From Desulfobacterium sp. (lineage in GTDB: Bacteria; Desulfobacterota; Desulfobacteria; Desulfobacterales; Desulfobacteraceae): a stretch of DNA of 35,556 nucleotides. Of the stretch, positions 1 through 8,877 are shown one piece after another (within the stretch, counting starts at the first letter, position 1; each line of letters opens with the position of its first letter). The notes under the pieces were generated by a model, which saw only the letters and a list, made by a program, of their open reading frames with translations, made no database searches and had not been told where the DNA came from. The position numbers and the translations under genes were made by a program. The DNA lies in NCBI GenBank assembly GCA_016342325.1, contig JAEINR010000064.1:1-35556 (forward strand), read 5' to 3'.

Positions 1-27
1 TTTTGATGGATTCTGCTGTGAAGCAAC

Positions 28-70
28 GTCTCAGTTTATCTGAGCGAAACTGTCTCAATTTATGTGAGCG
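28..70. repeat. Tandem palindromic repeat pair (operator or IS end)
   Basis: Two 19-base copies, GTCTCAGTTTATCTGAGCG at 28-46 and GTCTCAATTTATGTGAGCG at 52-70, repeat with a period of 24 bases and differ at two positions. Each copy is itself an inverted repeat, CTCA-N7-TGAG. They lie just upstream of the binding-protein gene at 112. They could be tandem operator sites. They could also be transposase-binding repeats at the end of an insertion sequence lying to the left; IS21-family ends carry such tandem repeats. The sequence does not decide between these. Confidence 0.55.
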
Positions 71-111
71 CTATAGACGGATGGACATAAACAAACCTGA
101 GGATAAAAACC

Positions 112-867
112 ATGGGACATTTAATACACATGGCGATTTCATTGACGATCGTAATCGCCTGTGCCTTTCCACCCACACTGTTTGCCCAGGCAAAGGCGAT
201 CACTTTGGCGGCCGACGCCTTTGCGCCTTACTACGGAAACGAAATACTCAACCAGGGATTTGTTACGGAAATCACACGGAAAGCGTTGAAACGGTCCGGC
301 TATGACCTCACCATGGAGTTCATGACCTGGAAGCGGGCCGTGGCGTTAAGCCGCCAGGGGAAATATGCTGGTATTTTGGGAGCCTATTACACAGAGGAGC
401 GGAACAAGGATTTTGTCTATTCAATACCCATTGCCAGGGTGGAGGTTGTGCTCATGGCCCGGAAAGGAACCGACATGGCCTATACAACCCTGGAAGCCCT
501 CAAACCGTATCGGATCGGGATCCTCCGTGGCTATACCAACACAGCGGCCTTTGATGGGGCCGACTTTCTATACAAGGATCCTGTGGAAAATAACGAACAA
601 AATATTAAGAAACTGATCAACCATCGTGTGGACTTGATAATCAACTCAAGGGCCGTTCTCCAACATATTATCAATACGGCAATGCCCGACGCGGCAATGC
701 TGGTTGAATTTGTGGATCCCCCCCTCCAGGTCCGCAATCTTCATATCATGTTTACGCGAAAGGATCCCAACCACGACACCTATGTAAAAGCCCTGCACAG
801 GGGCTACGCAATGATCAAAAGGGACGGCACCCTTGACAGAATCCTCGCACGCCACGGCGTTCAATAG
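112..867 (+). CDS. Periplasmic solute-binding protein, SBP_bac_3 type
   Basis: This 251-residue protein has a signal peptide with a hydrophobic stretch at about residues 7-24 and a likely cut after AQA near residue 27. It then shows the usual pattern of amino-acid-type ABC binding proteins (SBP_bac_3): an early segment APYYGN, a middle segment YRIGILRGYTN at the domain crossover, and the C-terminal signature GYAMIKRDGTLDRIL. The length fits the family. A TGAGGA ribosome site lies about 8 bases before the ATG. No permease or ATPase gene adjoins it, so it may be an orphan that feeds a sensor or a transporter encoded elsewhere. The ligand cannot be told from the sequence. The gene faces the ParA operon tail to tail. 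Confidence 0.8.
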   Translation: MGHLIHMAISLTIVIACAFPPTLFAQAKAITLAADAFAPYYGNEILNQGFVTEITRKALKRSGYDLTMEFMTWKRAVALSRQGKYAGILGAYYTEERNKDFVYSIPIARVEVVLMARKGTDMAYTTLEALKPYRIGILRGYTNTAAFDGADFLYKDPVENNEQNIKKLINHRVDLIINSRAVLQHIINTAMPDAAMLVEFVDPPLQVRNLHIMFTRKDPNHDTYVKALHRGYAMIKRDGTLDRILARHGVQ

Positions 868-951
868 CATCAGGAAGACTCACGTCTCCTAACCTGGAGA
901 AGCCGGGACTAAAAAACACGAAATCACAGCGAAGAAGCTAAAACATCCCCC

Positions 952-1887
952 CTACTGGAGAAGGGAGTCGTTCATGGCAACCCGTCTCACAAGCTCCCGG
1001 TAATCCACGGCGCCGGAGCAGCCCGGAGCAAACTCAAAAATGGTCTTACCGAAGGAGGGGGCCTCACTAAAATTCTCATTGTAGCGGATGGGTTTGCAGA
1101 TCTGCTCCCTGTAAAGTTTTTTAAGCCTGGCAAAGATGAGCTGGGGATTCCTGATCCGCGTGTCCATAAAAGTTGGAACCACATATTTCAGCGAGACCTC
1201 CTGCCGGTATTTCTGGATGGAGCCAAGGCTCTTCATGAACTCGGAAAGCCCGTGCAGCGGCATCGCCTCCAGGGCCACCGGGATCAAGATTTCCGTTGAG
1301 TAGAACAGGACGTTGACCGTGAGCTGATCCCAGCCCGGAGAGGTGTCTATGATGATGAAATCAAATTTCGAGTCCAGGGGCTTGAGGGACTCTGAAAGGG
1401 TGTACTCCGCCCCGAAACTTTTTCGATCGATGATCCTTTTTACCCCGGCAAGGGATTTTCCCCCGCCAAGGAGCCAGAGGTTCTTTCGTGCCTGGATGAT
1501 CGCCTCGTCAGGGGTCAACTCCTGGGTCAACAATTCAGTGAGCCCTGCCTCGGGCTTTTTGCCCAGGATATAACCTGACTGCCCTTGGGTGTCAGTGTCC
1601 ACGAGCAGGACCTTGTAACCGGCCAGGGCCAGCCCCGCACTCAGGTTTACCGAGGTGGTGGTTTTTCCAACCCCTCCTTTGCTGAGTGTGACGCAGATCT
1701 TTCTTGCAACATCCAACGTCTTTGGCGTATTGGATTGTGCCATCTCCTGGGCCCGAATCTGGTCGACCTGGACGGGAAATCTATGGCTGCAGGCTTTACA
1801 TCGCGCAACAATTGTCTTTCCCGTTGGAATGGAGTCAATGTTTACCCTATGCTTTTTCGAACACTTGGGACAGACAATAACGGTCAC
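952..1887 (-). CDS. ParA/MinD-type ATPase with MJ0042 zinc ribbon
   Basis: This 311-residue protein joins an N-terminal zinc finger of the MJ0042 type (Cys6-x2-Cys9 and Cys30-x2-Cys33) to a ParA/MinD ATPase. The deviant Walker A motif KGGVGKTT lies at about 70-77, the A' motif VDTDTQGQ at about 96-103, and the Walker B-like IIIDTSPGWD at about 178-187. Such ATPases usually position chromosomes, flagella, chemotaxis arrays or pili, but no ParB or cargo gene is visible here. The start is GTG at 1887. It overlaps the upstream stop (GTGA) and is preceded by a perfect AAGGAGG encoded in the last codons of the upstream gene. It is the last gene of a PilZ-like / unknown / ParA operon, so a role in surface or motility positioning is an inference from context. 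Confidence 0.88.
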   Translation of the reverse strand: MTVIVCPKCSKKHRVNIDSIPTGKTIVARCKACSHRFPVQVDQIRAQEMAQSNTPKTLDVARKICVTLSKGGVGKTTTSVNLSAGLALAGYKVLLVDTDTQGQSGYILGKKPEAGLTELLTQELTPDEAIIQARKNLWLLGGGKSLAGVKRIIDRKSFGAEYTLSESLKPLDSKFDFIIIDTSPGWDQLTVNVLFYSTEILIPVALEAMPLHGLSEFMKSLGSIQKYRQEVSLKYVVPTFMDTRIRNPQLIFARLKKLYREQICKPIRYNENFSEAPSFGKTIFEFAPGCSGAVDYRELVRRVAMNDSLLQ

Positions 1888-2207
1888 GATTCCTCCTTTT
1901 TCAACTCTTCCACGATGGCATCCATGGCGATGTTGGCAATGCGGTCAATGGAGATGCTCCCCTTGGCCTCCCTTGAGACCTTAATCCGTATCTTTGCCTT
2001 TGACTCCCACACCTGGATGGTGACATTGTCCCGTGACAGTTCCCAGGATTTGTCGAGCTCAGGTTCAGATATTTGTGCTTCGACATCATCGTCAGCACTT
2101 CTGTAAATCAGGCAGTTAAGCTCCTCCATCTCGGGAAACTCTTCACCCTCATCCTTGCCGCTTAAAAGGTTGTCCATCACATCTTTTTTCTTATTTTCAC
2201 CCATCAT
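1884..2207 (-). CDS. Small acidic protein of unknown function
   Basis: This 107-residue protein is not recognised. The first half is acidic and low in structure signals. Residues about 60-85 look like alternating beta strands (VTIQVWESKAKIRIKV), and the end forms a probable amphipathic helix rich in Lys and Glu. No signal peptide or membrane segment is seen. It is a real gene judging from its place: its start overlaps the end of the PilZ-like gene by 11 bases and its stop overlaps the GTG of the ParA gene by 4 bases. A second in-frame ATG lies at 2204. It may be a partner or adaptor of the ParA ATPase, but that rests on neighbourhood only. Confidence 0.7.
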   Translation of the reverse strand: MMGENKKKDVMDNLLSGKDEGEEFPEMEELNCLIYRSADDDVEAQISEPELDKSWELSRDNVTIQVWESKAKIRIKVSREAKGSISIDRIANIAMDAIVEELKKEES

Positions 2208-2649
2208 TCTCTATTGCTCCAGCCCTCTGTTCTGTTGATGCGCCATTGTTCTCAAGCAACTCTTTTCGCAGGGCCAGGACTCTGGAATCGATTGTCTGGA
2301 CGGCACTTGCTTCAGGTTCTAACCAGCGTATCCCGCAGATTCTACGCAGTTCCCTGCCCGGGGAGAGGTGAACCACCTCCCCCTCCAAATTTTCCACGGT
2401 CTCGTCCCCAAGGACCAATCGGCACCCAACGATCTTGTCACCCACCATCAGGTTCATATCCCGGGTCAATTCCAGGGCAATACCCGTATTGCCAATATCC
2501 ACAAGGGAATGGGAAACGTTGTCGATGCTGACGGAATAGTTTTCCTTTGAAGTTAAAGGGATGCGAAATGAATTACGCACCATGTCGGTTAATTGCGAAT
2601 CATTGCTTATCTCTTGAAATTCTATGGACTCTCCATGATTGTCATCCAT
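2197..2649 (-). CDS. PilZ-domain-like protein
   Basis: This 150-residue protein has features of a PilZ domain, which binds cyclic di-GMP. An RxxxR motif lies at Arg25-Arg29 (RNSFR), and about 22 residues later comes DIGNTG at 51-56, close to the canonical D/N-x-S-x-x-G with Gly in place of Ser. Beta strands follow (VGCRLVLG, VENLEGEVVHL, CGIRWLEP). The Ser-to-Gly change leaves c-di-GMP binding uncertain. The start ATG at 2649 has an AAGGTGGGG ribosome site. It heads a three-gene overlapping operon ending in the ParA ATPase, which suggests that a second messenger controls localisation; this is inference. Confidence 0.65.
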   Translation of the reverse strand: MDDNHGESIEFQEISNDSQLTDMVRNSFRIPLTSKENYSVSIDNVSHSLVDIGNTGIALELTRDMNLMVGDKIVGCRLVLGDETVENLEGEVVHLSPGRELRRICGIRWLEPEASAVQTIDSRVLALRKELLENNGASTEQRAGAIENDG

Positions 2650-2793
2650 GGCCCCACCTTATGATATAGCTTGTTTATGTCAATTAACGACCCATTGTCG
2701 TTCACTATATAACAGCAAAAAATTACAGGCAAGGGAAATCCTGATGTTCCGCCCCGGCCCGCCAATAACGACGATTCACCTTATAAAACAGAG

Positions 2794-4827
2794 TTATCCC
2801 TCCGCGGGTTCCAGGACAAATGCCGTGCGTGTGGGAAGATAAAGACTCAATCGATAATCAGAATCGTCATTTGACGGACCCTTGACGGTGAAATGAACCT
2901 GATCTGCAACCAAACGCCCCTGCCCCCCGAACCGTTTCCCATCAGTATCCAGAACCATTCTATATTTTCCCGGAGGCGCATTGACGAAATAATCGCTAAA
3001 CGATCGGGTCGGATGGAAGTTAAAGAGAAAAACAAGCCCTGCTCTCTTAAACGCCAGGATCCGGTCCGATTCATGGTGACAGAGCAGGGTCGCCCCTGGG
3101 GAGTCAACGATCCCCCGGTTTTTTGCAAGGGCCACCATGTCCCTGTCGAATTCAGCAAGCCGGGAAAACATCAGAAGGGGATCGTCCTTTAAGGACCACT
3201 GGCGCCGGGCGTAGAGATAGGACCAGTTGTTGGCCGCGCTGGGGAAATCGATCCATTCGGGATGACCAAACTCGTTGCCCATGAAGTTCAGGTACCCGTT
3301 TCCCGCCGTCGCCAGGGTGATGAGCCGGATCATCTTGTGAAGGGCCACGGCCCGAACCGTGGTGATGGAACCATTGGCCCTTGCCATGCCGTGGTAGATA
3401 CTTTCTCCCATGAGGCGCATCATCAATGTCTGGTCCCCCACCAGGGCCTGGTCGTGGGATTCGGAATAGGAGATCGTCTTTTCCTCCTCCCTGCGGGAAT
3501 TGAGCTCATGCCACAGGGTGTCAAGGGGCCAGGTCTCATCCCGAAACGCTTTCAGGAGCCGAATCCAGAAATCCGGAATTCCCATGGCGAAACGAAAATC
3601 AAATCCGGTTCCCCCCATGGCTTGGGGTGCTGCCATGCCGGGGTAGCCGCTCACATCCTCGGCAATCGTAACGCAACCGGGATAATTTTCGTGGACAAGG
3701 CGGTTGGCCAGATAGAGATAGGACAGGGCATCCGGATCCACCGAGTCATCATAGTAGTCGTCATAACAGGTAAAAGCCCGGTTCAGCCCGTGGTCATAGA
3801 ACAGCATGCTGGTGACCCCGTCGAACCGGAAGCCGTCCATGTGAAATTCCTCGATCCAGTATCGTAAATTGGAGAGCAGGAACCGCACCACCATGGGCTT
3901 GCCGTAATCAAAGCACCGGGAGTCCCAAAGCCTGTGATGTCCCCGTTCTCCGGAATGGAAAAACTGATCCGAGGTACCGTCAAAACGACTTAACCCCTCG
4001 ACCTCGTTGCCGGCGGCATGGGAATGAACAACGTCCATGAAGACCCGAATCCCAAGGCCGTGGGCGGAATCCACAAGACACTTCAACTCCTCCGGGGTAC
4101 CAAACCGTGAGGAAGGGGCGAAAAAGCTTGTGACATGGTATCCGAATGATCCGTAATAGGGATGTTCCTGGACCGCCATGAGCTGGATGGCGGTGTAGCC
4201 GGCTGCCTTGATCCTCGGAAGCACCTGGGTCTCAAACTCCTTGTAGGTTCCCACCCTCCCCTGTTCCTGGGCCATGCCCACATGGGCCTCATAGATGAAG
4301 AGGCCGCCAGGGGTAGGCGGGGGATGCTGCCATTGATATTCTTCAATGCCCGGGTCCCACACCTGGGCATTGAAGATCAAAGAGTCAGGATCCTGGACAA
4401 CCCGGGTGGCTGCCGTGGGAATCCTGTCCCCCTGGCCGTGGTCCCAGGCAATGACCAACCGGTAAAGCTGGTTGTGGGTAAAGGCCTTTAACGGGAACCG
4501 GCCCTCCCAAATGCCGTCCGAACTCTTCTTTGCCAGGGAGAACCCGGGGTCAAGCGCCCAGCCGGTCATCTCCCCGATGATGTGGATGGACCGGGCCCCC
4601 GGCGCCCACTCCTTAAAGACCCACCCGTTGTTCAGTCGATGGAGGCCGAACTTCCGGTGGTAATCTGCAACATCCATAAGGGACTGTCTACCTTGTCCGG
4701 TGATCAACGCTTCTTTACTGCGGCAGTAAAGGATTCTGCTGTTGATAACCCCTTTGTAGGGCAAAAGACAGCGGTCCTCAAACATGGCAGGATCACACAA
4801 AAAACGGCCTTTGCAGCATTCGTTCAT
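2794..4827 (-). CDS. glgB: 1,4-alpha-glucan branching enzyme, eukaryotic-like
   Basis: This 677-residue protein cuts alpha-1,4 glucan chains and rejoins them as alpha-1,6 branches in glycogen. An N-terminal CBM48-like domain (NNGWVFKEWAPGA) precedes a GH13 barrel. The motifs are DVVHSHA (about 264-270), nucleophile region DGFRFDGVTS (about Asp334), acid/base AEDVSG (about Glu390) and SESHDQ (about 454-459), then MGNEFGHPEWIDFP. The combination DVVHSHA, SYSESHDQALVGDQT and GNEFGHPEW marks the branching-enzyme group best known from eukaryotes (GH13 subfamily 8), not the common bacterial GlgB. The start overlaps the end of glgA by 35 bases; AGGACT lies 4 bases before it. A later Met at 4785 (MFEDRCLLPYKG) is a possible alternative start. 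Confidence 0.93.
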   Translation of the reverse strand: MNECCKGRFLCDPAMFEDRCLLPYKGVINSRILYCRSKEALITGQGRQSLMDVADYHRKFGLHRLNNGWVFKEWAPGARSIHIIGEMTGWALDPGFSLAKKSSDGIWEGRFPLKAFTHNQLYRLVIAWDHGQGDRIPTAATRVVQDPDSLIFNAQVWDPGIEEYQWQHPPPTPGGLFIYEAHVGMAQEQGRVGTYKEFETQVLPRIKAAGYTAIQLMAVQEHPYYGSFGYHVTSFFAPSSRFGTPEELKCLVDSAHGLGIRVFMDVVHSHAAGNEVEGLSRFDGTSDQFFHSGERGHHRLWDSRCFDYGKPMVVRFLLSNLRYWIEEFHMDGFRFDGVTSMLFYDHGLNRAFTCYDDYYDDSVDPDALSYLYLANRLVHENYPGCVTIAEDVSGYPGMAAPQAMGGTGFDFRFAMGIPDFWIRLLKAFRDETWPLDTLWHELNSRREEEKTISYSESHDQALVGDQTLMMRLMGESIYHGMARANGSITTVRAVALHKMIRLITLATAGNGYLNFMGNEFGHPEWIDFPSAANNWSYLYARRQWSLKDDPLLMFSRLAEFDRDMVALAKNRGIVDSPGATLLCHHESDRILAFKRAGLVFLFNFHPTRSFSDYFVNAPPGKYRMVLDTDGKRFGGQGRLVADQVHFTVKGPSNDDSDYRLSLYLPTRTAFVLEPAEG

Positions 4828-6301
4828 AGAGTCCTATATACTTTTCAGCACAGGTTGTGTGGTTGAATTCAAGAACACCCTCGGTCATTATCCGCCGGAT
4901 CTGCTCCTCCTTGATCCGGGGGGACAGTTTAAAAAATGCCATGGCCTGGTCAACGGCCCATGAAAGTGCATTTGCATCGTGGACGTTGAAGAGAAACCCG
5001 TTGCCCTTGTCCCCATCGGGCTCAAGCTGCCTCACGGTATCATGGAGACCGCCTGTGTCAAACACAATGGGAAGAGTGCCGTAGATACACCCGGTCATCT
5101 GGGGAAGGCCACAGGGTTCGAAACGGGAGGGCATGAAAAGGAAATCAGCCCCTGCAAAAGCCTGGTGGGAGAGACTCTCACTGAAATCGTTCACGCTCAT
5201 CCGGTTTCTGATGCCATGGAAGTCGACGATGTCGTTAAAGTGTTTCTGATACTCTCCGTTTGCGACAAAGACCATCTGGAGATTATCCTCCTGGTATCGT
5301 TCAATGATATCATAGGCGATATCGGCCAGAAGCTGGCATCCCTTCTGGATCGGATCCAGGCGGGAGGGCCAGAAAAAAAGCGGTGCGTTCTCGTCCCGGT
5401 CAAGTTCCAGGGCATGCTGGAGGCATTCCTTGTTCAGCCGTTTCTTTTCCCGATGGTTTTTCGGGCCGTAGTTGTGGACAACCATCTCGTCAATGGCGGG
5501 ATTGAATTCCGGATCCGGGGCATTGAGCACCCCGTCTGCACACCCGGCATGCCATTTATTGGAGAGCTCCTGTCTCAGGCACGGCTCCACAAATGGATGG
5601 CGGTGCTCGATGATCTCCTGGAGAAAGGTGGGACTCACCGTGTTGACGTAGTGGGCCGCAAACACCCCCGAGGTCAAAAAATCCACCGGATTGGTATCCC
5701 TTGCGCCTTCGTAATTCCGGGGCGGGTTCCTGAAATAGAGATGTTTCCAAAAGGAGGCCGCATCAATGCCCCGGTCCTCGATCTCTGCCATGGTGGAGGT
5801 GACCGTGTGGATGTTGTGGACGGTAAACAGACAGGGGATCCCCATCTGTCTTGCCATGGAAGGCACAAGCCCCGTCATCCAGTCGTTGCAATGGATGATG
5901 TCCGGACGCACCCGGGGAATGATGTTGTTCATCACCTCCCGCTGAAAAGCCAGGGCCACCTTGAGGTTGGTGACGGAATAACCGGAATAGACATGGGTGA
6001 GGTAGTAAAAAGCCCTGTCTTCGGCAAGGTGGATCCGCTCGTCTTCCAACCGCTCCTTGATCCTGTCCAACTCCTTGTTGAAAAAATCGGGAAGATAACC
6101 GTTGATGATGGAACGGTAGTCGGGAAGGGCGACATGGACATCACCGCCCAGATCAAACAACGCCGAAATCAGGGCGGCCGAAACATCGGCAAGCCCCCCG
6201 GCCTTTGCAGAGTAGTTGGACATGTTGCCCATCTCCTCGGGAAGATAGGTTACTTCAGGGGTCACAATGAGAATACGGGGTTTTTTCCTTTGTGCTGTCA
6301 T
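4793..6301 (-). CDS. glgA: Glycogen synthase (GT5)
   Basis: This 502-residue protein elongates alpha-1,4 glucan from a nucleotide-sugar donor (ADP-glucose in bacteria). The N-terminal GT5 catalytic domain begins RILIVTPEVTY and has the donor/acceptor loop KAGGLADV at about 31-38. The C-terminal Rossmann domain has PSRLDPIQKG (about 314-323), the signature PSRFEPCGLPQM (about 391-402) and DTGGLHDTV. Length and order fit a complete enzyme. A ribosome site AAGGACAAGGGA precedes the ATG at 6301. It follows glgP after 18 bases and overlaps glgB, so it is the third gene of the glycogen operon. No glgC for ADP-glucose synthesis is in the window. Confidence 0.93.
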   Translation of the reverse strand: MTAQRKKPRILIVTPEVTYLPEEMGNMSNYSAKAGGLADVSAALISALFDLGGDVHVALPDYRSIINGYLPDFFNKELDRIKERLEDERIHLAEDRAFYYLTHVYSGYSVTNLKVALAFQREVMNNIIPRVRPDIIHCNDWMTGLVPSMARQMGIPCLFTVHNIHTVTSTMAEIEDRGIDAASFWKHLYFRNPPRNYEGARDTNPVDFLTSGVFAAHYVNTVSPTFLQEIIEHRHPFVEPCLRQELSNKWHAGCADGVLNAPDPEFNPAIDEMVVHNYGPKNHREKKRLNKECLQHALELDRDENAPLFFWPSRLDPIQKGCQLLADIAYDIIERYQEDNLQMVFVANGEYQKHFNDIVDFHGIRNRMSVNDFSESLSHQAFAGADFLFMPSRFEPCGLPQMTGCIYGTLPIVFDTGGLHDTVRQLEPDGDKGNGFLFNVHDANALSWAVDQAMAFFKLSPRIKEEQIRRIMTEGVLEFNHTTCAEKYIGLYERMLQRPFFV

Positions 6302-6319
6302 TCCCTTGTCCTTTCTCCA

Positions 6320-8875
6320 TCAACCCGCCCAGGTCATCAGTCCCGGGCTTGCCTTGAGAATCTCGTCCCCCTGGGGGATCACCCTTGCCGTGTAGCCGAA
6401 CCTGCCCGCATCAAAACAGGTGAGGGAGCAGGCGTAAACACAGGTGTTGCCTTCAAACCGCTCCTTCAATTCCATGGTCTGTATCCGTCCGCCCTTGAGC
6501 CGGGAAAGGGATCGAAGCCTTCCGTAATAGATCTGCACCTCCACCTCCCCGGGTTCAAGCTCGCCGAGGCACACCTTGACGGTGATCCCGAAGGTGTCAC
6601 CGGCCCGGAACCCGTTGCCGGAAACGATTGAGGGCTTTTCAACCCGGACATCCTTCCACAGGCTGGTAAGCCGCTTCTTTGCCATGGCAAGACCGGTTGC
6701 CGCCCTGGCACCGTCGGCCGTCAGCCGCCCCATGTTGATGGAGGCCGGAACATAGAAGCGATCCGTATACTCCTTGACCATCCGGTTGCTGGAAAAATCC
6801 AGGAGGGCCATCTTCATGGACGCCTTCATCATCTCGATCCACCCCAGGGGCGCATTCCCCGGCTTTCTGTCATAAAAGCGGGGAATCACATCGTTCTCCA
6901 GTAGATTGTAGAGCGCCTGGCTCTCCACCGAATCCTGGTAGGCCTCGTCCTGAAAATCGCAGCTGTCTCCAATGGCCCATCCCCTGTCCGGGGCGTATCC
7001 CTCACACCACCACCCGTCCAGGATACTCAGGTTGAGGCTGCCGTTCACGGCCGCCTTCATGCCCGAGGTGCCGCAGGCCTCGTTGGGGCGCCTGGGAGTG
7101 TTGAGCCATACGTCGGCCCCCTGGACCATGTACCGGGCGATGTTAATGTCGTAGTCCTCGAGAAAGACGACCCTGTGCCTCACCTCGTCCCGTTTGGCAA
7201 AGTTCATGATCCGCTGGATGATATGCTTTCCCTGGTTGTCGTTGGGATGGGCCTTTCCTGCAAAGACAAACTGTATGGGCCGGGTCTCGGAATTGATCAG
7301 GGCCTCGAGCCTGTCCGGATTTTTCAACAAAAGATCGGCCCGCTTGTAAGTGGCAAAACGCCTGGCAAAGCAGATGGTCAGCACATTGTTGTCCAGCACC
7401 GAGGATACGGCATCAAGAACGTGCCTCGGGGCGCTCCTTGCCGAGTATTTATCCAGCATAATCTTCCGGCACTGGCGGATGAGGCGGGACCGATCGATGC
7501 CATGCACATGCCATAGGTCCTCGTCATCGATGTTGTCGATTCTTTGGACCAGATCCGGGCCGTAGTGGAGGTCTCCCCAGTCCGTTGCAAGATAGCGATC
7601 AAACAGGGCCGCCTTTTGCTGGGAAATGTAAGAAAGGATGTGAACCCCGTTGGTGATGTGGGAAATGGGCACCTCTTCCTCGGGCCGTTCGGGCCAGATC
7701 CCGGTCCACATTTCCCGGGCCACACTGCCGTGGAGACGGCTCACCCCGTTCAAGTAGCCAGCAAGGTTCATTCCAAGGACGCACATATAGAAGCAAGGAT
7801 CCTGTTCATCATCGGATTTCATCTGCCCCCACAGGAGGAGGTCATCCCCGGGCATGTCAAATTGTTCGGCAAAGGGTTTAAGATAGGGCTTCACCAGGGC
7901 GGGAGGAAATTCATCATGGCCTGCGGCAACCGGGGTGTGGGTGGTGAAGACACTGCTTCGTTTGCTGATCTCCCAGGCAGCAACCGCGTCCACTGAAAAC
8001 TTTTTCATGATCTGGACAATTCTCTCAAGCCCTGCAAACGAGCAGTGCCCCTCGTTCATGTGAATCACGGCAGGAAAGATATCCAGCCGCTCAAGGACCC
8101 GCATCCCTCCGATGCCAAGGAGGGCCTCCTGGGCAATCCGGGTCTCCAGGTTACTCGAGTAGAGCCGCTGGGTGATGTCACGGATAAAGGGACTGTTCTC
8201 CCGCATATTGGTGTCCAGGAGAAGCAACCTCAGCCGCCCCACCTTGATCTGCCAAACCTGGGCCAGGATTATGCCGTGGGGGCTTTCTACCCGGACAACG
8301 ATCTTGTCGCCCAGATTGTCCCTGGCCTGCTGAACCGGCAGATCAAAGATATCGATCTCAGGATAGGTCTCCTGCTGCCACCCCTCAAGGTCAAACACCT
8401 GGCTGAAGTAGCCCCCCCGGAACAGGAGTCCCACCCCGGTAAGGGGGATGCCGAGGGAGGAGGCCGCCTTGAGGTGATCCCCGGCAAGCACCCCAAGTCC
8501 GCCGGCAAAGAGCGGAAGGGATTCATGGATCCCGAACTCCATGGAGAAATATGCAATGGTCTCCCGGGAGCCTATGTTCAGGTTGTCAAATCCCGGGGCA
8601 AAGGAGAACATGGCCTCGAACCTGGCCTTGACCCGCTCCATGTGCCCGATAAACCCGTCATCAAAAGTCAGCTCCTCATACCGTCTCTGGGAGATGGACG
8701 CCAGAAAGGCCACGGGATTTCGTTTTTTCGTTTCCCATTGAACCGGGTTGATCCTCCTGAAAAGCTCGACGGCATCATAGTTCCAGCACCACCAGAGATT
8801 TTTGGAAAGATAATCAAGAAACAAAAGGGGCTCGGGAATTGATGGATACACCTTGAAAACCTGCAAATTTTCCAT
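6320..8875 (-). CDS. glgP: Alpha-glucan (glycogen) phosphorylase, DUF3417 type
   Basis: This protein of about 851 residues releases glucose-1-phosphate from alpha-1,4 glucan using pyridoxal phosphate. An N-terminal DUF3417-like segment (YLSKNLWWCWNYDA) precedes the GT35 catalytic core. The core has SMEFGIHESLP, THTPVAAGHDEFP, FARRFATYKRADLLL and the PLP lysine region CGTSGMKAAVNG near residue 606. It belongs to the shorter phosphorylase group seen in many bacteria and archaea, not the E. coli GlgP/MalP group. I chose ATG 8875: an AAGGAG lies 6 bases before it, whereas it directly abuts ATG 8881. The gene then follows the debranching enzyme stop by 2 bases. It is the second gene of the glycogen operon. 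Confidence 0.93.
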   Translation of the reverse strand: MENLQVFKVYPSIPEPLLFLDYLSKNLWWCWNYDAVELFRRINPVQWETKKRNPVAFLASISQRRYEELTFDDGFIGHMERVKARFEAMFSFAPGFDNLNIGSRETIAYFSMEFGIHESLPLFAGGLGVLAGDHLKAASSLGIPLTGVGLLFRGGYFSQVFDLEGWQQETYPEIDIFDLPVQQARDNLGDKIVVRVESPHGIILAQVWQIKVGRLRLLLLDTNMRENSPFIRDITQRLYSSNLETRIAQEALLGIGGMRVLERLDIFPAVIHMNEGHCSFAGLERIVQIMKKFSVDAVAAWEISKRSSVFTTHTPVAAGHDEFPPALVKPYLKPFAEQFDMPGDDLLLWGQMKSDDEQDPCFYMCVLGMNLAGYLNGVSRLHGSVAREMWTGIWPERPEEEVPISHITNGVHILSYISQQKAALFDRYLATDWGDLHYGPDLVQRIDNIDDEDLWHVHGIDRSRLIRQCRKIMLDKYSARSAPRHVLDAVSSVLDNNVLTICFARRFATYKRADLLLKNPDRLEALINSETRPIQFVFAGKAHPNDNQGKHIIQRIMNFAKRDEVRHRVVFLEDYDINIARYMVQGADVWLNTPRRPNEACGTSGMKAAVNGSLNLSILDGWWCEGYAPDRGWAIGDSCDFQDEAYQDSVESQALYNLLENDVIPRFYDRKPGNAPLGWIEMMKASMKMALLDFSSNRMVKEYTDRFYVPASINMGRLTADGARAATGLAMAKKRLTSLWKDVRVEKPSIVSGNGFRAGDTFGITVKVCLGELEPGEVEVQIYYGRLRSLSRLKGGRIQTMELKERFEGNTCVYACSLTCFDAGRFGYTARVIPQGDEILKASPGLMTWAG

Positions 8876-8877
8876 GA

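Noticed and set aside
3-305. 100-codon frame overlapping the start of the binding-protein gene
   Set aside because: Its repeated SLSER/NLCER residues simply reflect the DNA repeats at 28-70. The rest overlaps the signal-peptide gene in another frame.
4979-6631. 550-codon open frame on the plus strand opposite glgA
   Set aside because: It is antisense to a clear glycogen synthase and its translation shows no domain. Long opposite-strand frames are expected from the codon bias of this region.
8045-8842. 265-codon plus-strand frame opposite glgP
   Set aside because: Antisense to the conserved phosphorylase, with no protein features.
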